Assembly (NCBI GenBank): GCA_016706565.1
Contig: JADJJI010000007.1
Span: forward strand, 1-64,000
Source of the DNA: Piscinibacter sp.
Lineage (GTDB): Bacteria > Pseudomonadota > Gammaproteobacteria > Burkholderiales > Burkholderiaceae_C
DNA length: 64,000 nucleotides
Direction: 5' to 3'
Shown here: in pieces, positions 56,485 to 64,000 of the stretch
Position numbering within the stretch: the first letter of the stretch is position 1
Layout: every line of letters starts with the position of its first letter
Made by a program: the position numbers and the translations under genes
Notes under the pieces: model-generated
Databases searched by the model: none
What the model was told of the DNA's origin: nothing
What the model saw: only the letters and a program-made list of their open reading frames with translations

Positions 56485-57003
56485 TTATTGTCCCAACGCC
56501 TCGAGGCGCCGATCGACGTCCTCGGCAAAGCGCTCGACGAACATGAGGGCTCTGACTTGCTGCGCGGCCGCGGCGGCGTCCTGCTGCTCGTCGAGCAGTT
56601 TCTGCAGCTTCTGCAGCGCGCCGTTGCGATGCGCCGCAACGGTATCGGCGAGAGCCTCGACCTGCTGCACCGTGCGAGCCTCGTCGAGCGACTCGCGCCA
56701 CTCCATCTGCTGCATCAGGAAAGAGCCGGGCATCGCTGTGTTGTTCTCGGCGTTGATCGGCTGGCCGGCCAGTTCGCACAGGTAGGCTCCGCGCTTGAGC
56801 GGGTCCTTCAGGCGCTGGTAGGCCTCGTTCACACGCACCGCCCATTGCACCGCCACGCGCTGGGCTGCGGCACCGTCGGAGGCGAACTTGTCGGGGTGCA
56901 CCTCGGCCTGCAGCGCACGCCAGCGGGCGTCGAGGGCCGCGCGGTCCTGCGCGAAGCGCTGCTCCACGCCGAACAGGTCGAAGTCGTTGTCGTCCAGCTT
57001 CAT
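56485..57003 (-). CDS. hscB: Fe-S assembly J-protein HscB
   Basis: J-domain co-chaperone that delivers IscU to HscA. The 172 residues begin with [15 protein letters not shown]. The J-domain HPD is present at 36-38 ([10 protein letters not shown]), followed by a C-terminal helical IscU-binding domain ([20 protein letters not shown]). Complete and in the standard isc position. Confidence 0.95.
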   Translation of the reverse strand: MKLDDNDFDLFGVEQRFAQDRAALDARWRALQAEVHPDKFASDGAAAQRVAVQWAVRVNEAYQRLKDPLKRGAYLCELAGQPINAENNTAMPGSFLMQQMEWRESLDEARTVQQVEALADTVAAHRNGALQKLQKLLDEQQDAAAAAQQVRALMFVERFAEDVDRRLEALGQ

Positions 57004-57068
57004 GGTGGCGGCGGTGGGAGAAACGAAAACGCGGCTTGACGCCGCGCCTTCGGGTCGGCAGGAGGTGG

Positions 57069-57392
57069 TCAGACGCGGAACGACTCGCCGCAGCCGCAGC
57101 GGTCCTTCTCGCGGGGGTTGTGGAACTTGAAGCCCTCGTTGAGGCCTTCGCGCACGAAGTCGAGTTCGGTGCCGTCGATGTAGGGCAGGCTCTTGGGGTC
57201 GACCAGCACCTTGACGCCGTGGCCCTCGAAGATCACGTCTTCAGGCGCGAAGTCGTCGGCGTATTCGAGCTTGTAGGCCAGGCCCGAGCAACCGGTGGTC
57301 TTCACGCCCAGACGCACGCCCACGCCCTTGCCGCGCTTGGACAGATAGCGCGTCACGTGGCGCGCTGCTGCTTCGGTCAGGGTGACTGCCAT
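57069..57392 (-). CDS. iscA: Fe-S assembly A-type carrier IscA
   Basis: A-type cluster carrier of 107 residues with the three conserved cysteines Cys35 (TTGCSGLAY), Cys99 and Cys101 (DRCGCGESF). Start [20 protein letters not shown] at 57392. It follows iscU in the operon. The gap to hscB (57004-57068) holds nothing notable. Confidence 0.96.
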   Translation of the reverse strand: MAVTLTEAAARHVTRYLSKRGKGVGVRLGVKTTGCSGLAYKLEYADDFAPEDVIFEGHGVKVLVDPKSLPYIDGTELDFVREGLNEGFKFHNPREKDRCGCGESFRV

Positions 57393-57403
57393 GGGAATTC
57401 TGT

Positions 57404-57808
57404 TCAGTGCGTCTGGCCGGTCGGCTGGGCCGACTTGGCCTTGTAGTCGTTCACCGCCGCCTTGATGGCGTCCTCGGCCAGGATCGAGCAGTGGATCTTC
57501 ACCGGCGGCAGCGCCAGTTCCTCGGCGATGTGGGTGTTCTTGATGGTCAGTGCCTCGTCGAGCGACTTGCCCTTGACCCATTCGGTGACCAGCGAGCTCG
57601 ACGCGATCGCCGATCCGCAACCGTAGGTCTTGAACTTCGCGTCCTCGATCAGCCCGGTGACCGGGTTGACCTTGATCTGCAGCTTCATCACGTCGCCGCA
57701 GGCCGGCGCGCCGACCATGCCGGTGCCCACCGTCTCGTCACCCTTCTCGAAGGAGCCGACGTTGCGCGGGTTCTCGTAGTGCTCGACGACCTTTTCGCTG
57801 TATGCCAT
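57404..57808 (-). CDS. iscU: Fe-S cluster scaffold IscU
   Basis: Scaffold on which IscS-derived sulfur and iron are assembled. The 134 residues carry Cys37 and Asp39 (APACGD), Cys64 (TYGCGSA), His106-Cys107 and the HscA-recognition motif LPPVK (100-104). Everything needed for function is present. It follows iscS by 21 bases. Confidence 0.97.
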   Translation of the reverse strand: MAYSEKVVEHYENPRNVGSFEKGDETVGTGMVGAPACGDVMKLQIKVNPVTGLIEDAKFKTYGCGSAIASSSLVTEWVKGKSLDEALTIKNTHIAEELALPPVKIHCSILAEDAIKAAVNDYKAKSAQPTGQTH

Positions 57809-57829
57809 GGTGCTTCTCCAACAACTCGT

Positions 57830-59050
57830 TCAGTGTGCCGTCCACTGGATGGTGCTGATGTCCACACCATCCTGGTACATCTCCCACAGCGGGGACAGCT
57901 CGCGCAGTTTGGCGACGCGGTCTTTCAGCGTGCTGACCACGTAGTCGATCTCTTCTTCGGTCGTGAACCGGCCGATCGTCATGCGCAGGCTCGAATGCGC
58001 CAGCTCGTCGCTGCGGCCCAGGGCGCGCAGCACGTAGCTCGGCTCGAGGCTGGCCGAGGTGCACGCCGAGCCCGACGACACGGCGATGCCCTTGATGCCC
58101 ATGATCAGCGACTCGCCCTCGACGAAGTTGAAGCTCATGTTCACGTTGTGCGGCACGCGCATCTCGGCGTGGCCGTTCAGGAAAGTCTGCTCGATGTCCT
58201 TCAGGCCGCCGATCAGCCGCTGGCTGAGCATGCGGATGCGCTCGTTCTCGGTGCCCATCTCTTCGCGGGCGATGCGGAAGGCCTCGCCCATGCCGACGAT
58301 CTGGTGCGTGGGCAGCGTGCCCGAGCGCATGCCGCGCTCGTGGCCGCCGCCGTGCATCTGCGCCTCGATGCGCACGCGCGGCTTGCGGCGCACGTACAGC
58401 GCGCCGATGCCCTTGGGGCCGTAGGTCTTGTGCGAGGCCAGGCTCATCAGGTCGACCGGCAGCGTCTTCAGGTCGATGGCGACCTTGCCGGTGGCCTGCG
58501 CCGCGTCGACGTGGAAGATGATGCCGCGCTCGCGGCACATCGCGCCGATGGCCGGGATGTCCTGGATCACGCCGATCTCGTTGTTGACGAACATCACCGA
58601 GACCAGGATGGTGTCGGGACGCATCGTCGCCTTGAGCTTGTCGAGGTCGAGCATGCCGTCTTCCTGGACGTCGAGGTAGGTCACCTCGAAGCCCTGGCGC
58701 TCGAGCTCGCGCATCGTGTCGAGCACGGCCTTGTGCTCGGTCTTCACCGTGATCAGGTGCTTGCCGCGCGTCTTGTAGAACTGCGCCGCGCCCTTGAGCG
58801 CGAGGTTGTTCGACTCGGTGGCGCCGGAGGTCCAGACGATCTCGCGCGGGTCGGCGCCGATCAGCTCGGCGACCTGCTCGCGCGCCTTCTCGACGGCCGC
58901 CTCGGCCTCCCAGCCCCAGGCATGGCTGCGCGACGCCGGGTTGCCGAAATGCTCGCGCAACCACGGGATCATCGCGTCCACCACGCGCTGGTCCACCGGG
59001 TTGGTGGCGCCGTAGTCCATGTAGATCGGGAAGTGCGGGGTCATGTCCAT
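57830..59050 (-). CDS. iscS: Cysteine desulfurase IscS
   Basis: PLP enzyme that removes sulfur from cysteine for Fe-S clusters and thio-tRNA. The 406-residue protein has [18 protein letters not shown]-lysine in [12 protein letters not shown], and the mobile catalytic cysteine loop [20 protein letters not shown] of class I desulfurases. The ATG at 59050 ([20 protein letters not shown]) or 59044 starts it. It lies 29 bases after iscR. Confidence 0.97.
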   Translation of the reverse strand: MDMTPHFPIYMDYGATNPVDQRVVDAMIPWLREHFGNPASRSHAWGWEAEAAVEKAREQVAELIGADPREIVWTSGATESNNLALKGAAQFYKTRGKHLITVKTEHKAVLDTMRELERQGFEVTYLDVQEDGMLDLDKLKATMRPDTILVSVMFVNNEIGVIQDIPAIGAMCRERGIIFHVDAAQATGKVAIDLKTLPVDLMSLASHKTYGPKGIGALYVRRKPRVRIEAQMHGGGHERGMRSGTLPTHQIVGMGEAFRIAREEMGTENERIRMLSQRLIGGLKDIEQTFLNGHAEMRVPHNVNMSFNFVEGESLIMGIKGIAVSSGSACTSASLEPSYVLRALGRSDELAHSSLRMTIGRFTTEEEIDYVVSTLKDRVAKLRELSPLWEMYQDGVDISTIQWTAH

Positions 59051-59079
59051 GAAACGCAGCGCTGCCAGAAAAGGTTGGA

Positions 59080-59613
59080 TTACTTGTTGAAGGCGTTGCC
59101 GAGGGCAAAGACCGAGTTCGGCGCCGTCACCTTGATCGGCTTGACGACCGGTTGCGAAGAGATGGCGCGCTTGACCGGGTGCTCTTCGATGGAAACTCCC
59201 TTGGCGATCTGTTCGTCCACGAGCTTCTTCAGAGAAACCGAGTCCAGGAACTCGATCATCTTCGAGTTCAGGCTGGCCCACAGGTCATGCGTCATGCACT
59301 TGCCGCTGTCCTCGCCCATGCAGTCGGTCTTGCCGCCGCAGCCGGTGGCGTCGATCGGCTCGTCGACCGCGACGATGATGTCGGCCACAGTGATCTCCTC
59401 GGCCTTGCGGCCCAGCGAGTAGCCGCCGCCGGGGCCGCGCGTGCTCTCCACGAGCTCGTGGCGGCGCAGCTTGCCGAACAGCTGTTCCAGGTAGGACAGC
59501 GAGATCTGCTGGCGCGCGCTGATGGCAGCCAGGGCCACGGGCCCGGTGTGCTCACGCAGCGCCAGATCGATCATGGCGGTCACGGCAAAACGGCCCTTAG
59601 TGGTCAGTCGCAT
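59080..59613 (-). CDS. iscR: Fe-S cluster-responsive Rrf2 regulator IscR
   Basis: A 177-residue Rrf2-family repressor of the isc operon, with an N-terminal winged helix ([32 protein letters not shown]). Cysteine ligands are Cys92, Cys98 and Cys106 with His109 nearby. The spacing between the second and third cysteine (7 residues) is two longer than in E. coli IscR. A C-terminal extension of about 40 residues ([20 protein letters not shown]) is longer than usual. First gene of the operon. Confidence 0.95.
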   Translation of the reverse strand: MRLTTKGRFAVTAMIDLALREHTGPVALAAISARQQISLSYLEQLFGKLRRHELVESTRGPGGGYSLGRKAEEITVADIIVAVDEPIDATGCGGKTDCMGEDSGKCMTHDLWASLNSKMIEFLDSVSLKKLVDEQIAKGVSIEEHPVKRAISSQPVVKPIKVTAPNSVFALGNAFNK

Positions 59614-59709
59614 CTCAATCTCCTAAAGCCGGCAACGGCACGGGGGTTCTGGAATCCAGGCACGAGGCGCTCGACGCTGTCCGGCTGTTCGCCGGTCGAA
59701 CCCTCGGCG

Positions 59710-59735
59710 ATCTCCGAGTGGTTCAGTCAAGTATA
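59710..59735 (-). promoter_or_regulatory. iscR promoter with IscR type 1-like site
   Basis: The 25 bases 59710-59734 fit the E. coli IscR type 1 consensus (ATA-SYYGACT-RWWW-YAGTC-RRSTAT) at all but a few positions: the ATACTTGACT half is perfect on the minus strand and the other half reads CACTCGGAGAT. A TATACT -10 (59730-59735) overlaps one end, so holo-IscR binding would occlude the promoter. It is about 100 bases upstream of iscR. Autorepression is inferred from the family. Confidence 0.6.
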
Positions 59736-59781
59736 CCTTGAAGCCGACTGATTTGGTCGAGATTGGGATCGGAAGTTCCCC

Positions 59782-60263
59782 TCATGCCGCCCCGTGTTGG
59801 CGGCGCAGCATCGTGACGAGGCCGTCGCAGGCGTCTTCGACCAGATCGAGCACTTCCTCGAAGCCTTGCGCGCCGCCGGCGTAGGGATCCGGTACGACCG
59901 GGCTGTCGTGCAGCTGGCAGTGCTCGGTGAGCCGCCCCAACTTGCGCCGGTACGGCGGCGGGCAGCGCTCTTCCAACAGCGCCAGATTATCCCAGTCCAT
60001 CGCCAGGATCAGGTCGAACTGGTCGAAATCGGCTTCGACGACCTCGCGGGCTCGCAGCCCGGCCAGGCTGTAGCCGCGGCGTGCCGCGTGCGTCGTTGAA
60101 CGCTGATCGGGCGGAGAGCCCGAATGCCAGGCATGCGTGCCGGCCGAATCGACCGTCACGGTTTCGCCCAGTCCGGCTGCGTCCAGCTTGTGGCGCAACA
60201 CCGCCTCGGCCGTCGGCGATCGACAGATGTTGCCCATGCAGACCATCAGGACGCGCCGGACCG

Positions 60264-60267
<4 letters not shown>
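59782..60267 (-). CDS. Low-molecular-weight protein-tyrosine phosphatase
   Basis: A 161-residue phosphatase with the P-loop CMGNICRS near the N-terminus (Cys10, Arg16) and the general-acid aspartate in VVPDPYAGG. The Asp-Pro-Tyr motif is that of active LMW-PTPs. Its ATG overlaps the uvrB stop (ATGA). No exopolysaccharide kinase partner is adjacent, so a housekeeping or arsenate-unrelated phosphatase is more likely than a Wzb role. Confidence 0.93.
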
Positions 60268-62387
<2,120 letters not shown>

Positions 62388-62486
62388 GGCGGATAAAATC
62401 TCCGGGTTAACCCACCTCGCGCATCCGCAAGGCAATCGAACAGGTTAACGGAAAACACCGCCCTGCTCTACTGACAAGGACTGACC

Positions 62487-63698
62487 ATGTCTTCGCCCTC
62501 CCCGTCGATGTTCGCTGCCGTCGAACTGGCCCCGCGCGACCCGATCCTCGGCCTGAACGAACAATTCGCCTCCGACCCGAACCCGGCGAAGGTCAATCTC
62601 GGCGTGGGCGTCTACTACGACGACGACGGCAAGCTGCCCTTGCTCAAGTGCGTGCAGGAAGCCGAGAAGCTGATGATGGAAGCGCCCAAGGCGCGCGGCT
62701 ACCTGCCCATCGACGGTATCGCCGCCTACGACAAGGCGGTGCAGGGCCTGGTTTTCGGTGCCGACAGCGCTGCCGTCAAGGCGGGCCGCATCGCCACCGT
62801 GCAGGCGCTCGGCGGCACCGGCGGCCTGAAGCTGGGCGCCGATTTCCTCCAGCGCATCAACCCAGGCGCCAAGGTGCTGATCAGCGACCCGAGCTGGGAG
62901 AACCATCGGGCCCTGTTCGAGAGCGCTGGCTTCAAGGTCGAGAACTACCCTTACTACGATGCCAAGACGAAGGGCGTCGACTTCACCGGCATGCTCGGAG
63001 CGCTGAATGCCGCGCCGGCGGGCACCGTCGTCGTGCTGCACGCCTGCTGCCACAACCCGACCGGCTACGACATCACGTCCGAGCAGTGGTCGCAGGTGGT
63101 GCAGGCGGTCAAGGCACGCGGCCTGGTCGCCTTCCTCGACATGGCCTATCAGGGCTTCGGCGAAGGCATCACCGAAGACGGCGCGGTGATCGGGCAGTTC
63201 ATGGGCGCGGGGCTCGACTTCTTCGTCGCCACCAGTTTCTCGAAGAGCTTCTCGCTGTACGGCGAACGTGTCGGCGCACTGAGCGTGGTGTGCGAGTCCA
63301 AGGACGAAGCCGACCGTGTGCTGAGCCAGCTCAAGCGCGTGATCCGCACCAACTACTCCAACCCGCCCATCCACGGCGCCCAGGTCGTCGCGATGGTGCT
63401 GAACACGCCCGCGCTGCGCACCATGTGGGAAGCAGAACTGGCCGGCATGCGCGTGCGCATCAAGCAGATGCGCCAGGCCCTGCAGACCAAGCTCGCCGCA
63501 GCCGGGGTCAAGCAGGACGTCAGCTTCATCACCCGCCAGAAGGGCATGTTCAGTTACTCGGGGCTGAACAAGGCGCAGATGCAGCGACTTCGCGGCGAGT
63601 TCGGCATTTATGGTGTCGATTCGGGCCGGATCTGCGTGGCGGCGCTGAACAACAAGAATATCGACGCAGTCGTGTCGGCGATCGCCAAGGTGTCCTGA
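62487..63698 (+). CDS. tyrB: Aromatic amino acid / aspartate aminotransferase
   Basis: A 403-residue class I aminotransferase of the AspC/TyrB group. Features: LNEQFASDPNPAKVNLGVGVYYDD, CCHNPTGYD, and the PLP-lysine motif TSFSKSFSLYGERVGAL, with a C-terminal arginine in VDSGRICVAALN. AspC and TyrB cannot be separated with certainty by eye, so the symbol is tentative. A TAAAAT -10-like element lies at 62394-62399, about 90 bases upstream. A strong terminator follows. Confidence 0.88.
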   Translation: MSSPSPSMFAAVELAPRDPILGLNEQFASDPNPAKVNLGVGVYYDDDGKLPLLKCVQEAEKLMMEAPKARGYLPIDGIAAYDKAVQGLVFGADSAAVKAGRIATVQALGGTGGLKLGADFLQRINPGAKVLISDPSWENHRALFESAGFKVENYPYYDAKTKGVDFTGMLGALNAAPAGTVVVLHACCHNPTGYDITSEQWSQVVQAVKARGLVAFLDMAYQGFGEGITEDGAVIGQFMGAGLDFFVATSFSKSFSLYGERVGALSVVCESKDEADRVLSQLKRVIRTNYSNPPIHGAQVVAMVLNTPALRTMWEAELAGMRVRIKQMRQALQTKLAAAGVKQDVSFITRQKGMFSYSGLNKAQMQRLRGEFGIYGVDSGRICVAALNNKNIDAVVSAIAKVS

Positions 63699-63728
63699 CG
63701 CCCGGGCTTGTCACCCTGGCGACACCCG

Positions 63729-63753
63729 AGGGGCGCGAATTGCGCCCCTTTTT
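63729..63753 (+). terminator. Intrinsic terminator of the aminotransferase gene
   Basis: GGGGCGC (63730-63736) pairs with GCGCCCC (63742-63748), 5-base loop, with one further A-T pair at the base and a run of 5 T ending at 63753. It begins 31 bases after the stop codon. Confidence 0.85.
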
Positions 63754-63844
63754 CGTGCCCGATCGGGATATCCCTGTGCGCCGGCAGACAGCACCATGCA
63801 AGCAAGGTACCTAGAATGCTGCATCGCACCAAGAGGGCTTGATC

Positions 63845-64000
63845 ATGCTGTATCAGTTGTATGAGACCCAGCGCGCCATGCTGAGCCCGTTCGCCGAGTT
63901 CGCCAGCGCGTCGTCCAAGCTGTACAGCCACCCGCTGTCGCCGTTTGCGCACACACCGATGGCCGACCGCGTGTCTGCCGGCCTGGACCTGATGCACCGC
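63845..64000 (+). CDS. phaZ: Intracellular polyhydroxyalkanoate depolymerase, N-terminal part
   Basis: The first 52 codons of a gene cut by the right edge: MLYQLYETQRAMLSPFAEFA followed by SSKLYSHPLSPFAHTPMADR and a helical SAGLDLMHR. This is the conserved N-terminus of intracellular PHB depolymerases and aligns with the paralogue at 4014 (MMYHAYQAHNDLLWPLRSFA). A TAGAAT -10-like element lies near 63814. AGAGG stands about 9 bases before the ATG. The catalytic region is outside the window. Confidence 0.8.
   Translation, partial: MLYQLYETQRAMLSPFAEFASASSKLYSHPLSPFAHTPMADRVSAGLDLMHR

Noticed and set aside
62388-62486. LexA box upstream of uvrB
   Set aside because: No CTGT-N8-ACAG or close variant is present in this gap on either strand.

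Overview
The window is GC-rich chromosomal DNA from a betaproteobacterium. Gene order and protein flavour fit Burkholderiales of the Rubrivivax/Leptothrix/Ideonella type: rpsO-pnp-quinone oxidoreductase-tpiA-secG-tRNA-Leu-nuoA-N-Nudix-DUF1178, a complete isc operon, a ccm operon and two intracellular polyhydroxybutyrate depolymerases. The genus is an inference. No insertion sequence, prophage or CRISPR array is visible.

Layout. 1-2602 (minus): cytochrome c maturation ccmA-B-C-D-E, with ccmE cut by the window edge. 2744-11565: a cupin, a GST, a PHB depolymerase, an RND pump with a frameshifted membrane-fusion gene, and a chemoreceptor behind a possible sigma-28 promoter. 11726-20339: aroC with a 22-G run against its start codon, a CBS protein, metY plus two overlapping small genes, a PAS-PAS-GGDEF cyclase, a YihY membrane protein, DUF2069 and a FAD-linked hydroxyacid dehydrogenase. 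20601-36005 (minus): the 14-gene complex I operon nuoA-N followed by a Nudix hydrolase and DUF1178. 36020-44714 (minus): tRNA-Leu(GAG), secG, tpiA, quinone oxidoreductase, pnp, rpsO, an aminotransferase overlapping a LivK-like binding protein, and tsaD.

44745-49762 holds the most interesting locus. A LuxR-type regulator with an autoinducer-binding domain lies beside a 53-residue peptide gene with a double-glycine leader and a predicted 8-residue mature product (VDGPNKYW). Next come two stem-loops, a HlyD-family adaptor and an ABC exporter with an intact C39 leader peptidase. CTG-N10-CAG palindromes sharing an 11-base core lie upstream of the peptide gene and between the regulator and a divergent 133-residue unknown gene. 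This looks like a self-regulated secreted-peptide system (signal or bacteriocin), without luxI in the window.

49915-54152 is a nitrate/nitrite uptake locus: a small winged-helix protein, an ANTAR (NasT-like) antiterminator, then nrtA-B-D. The nrtA leader is unusually readable: an NtrC-like palindrome, a near-perfect sigma-54 promoter, two hairpins with A1/G4 hexaloops and an intrinsic terminator. 54247-59613 (minus): iscR-S-U-A-hscB-hscA-fdx with an IscR-type site at the promoter. 59782-64000: a low-molecular-weight phosphatase, uvrB, an aromatic aminotransferase and the start of a second PHB depolymerase.

Caution: five single-base frame disruptions fall in nuoL, nuoG (two), nuoD and nuoC, and one in the RND adaptor. 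Together with the poly-G run they suggest local sequencing or assembly error rather than gene decay.
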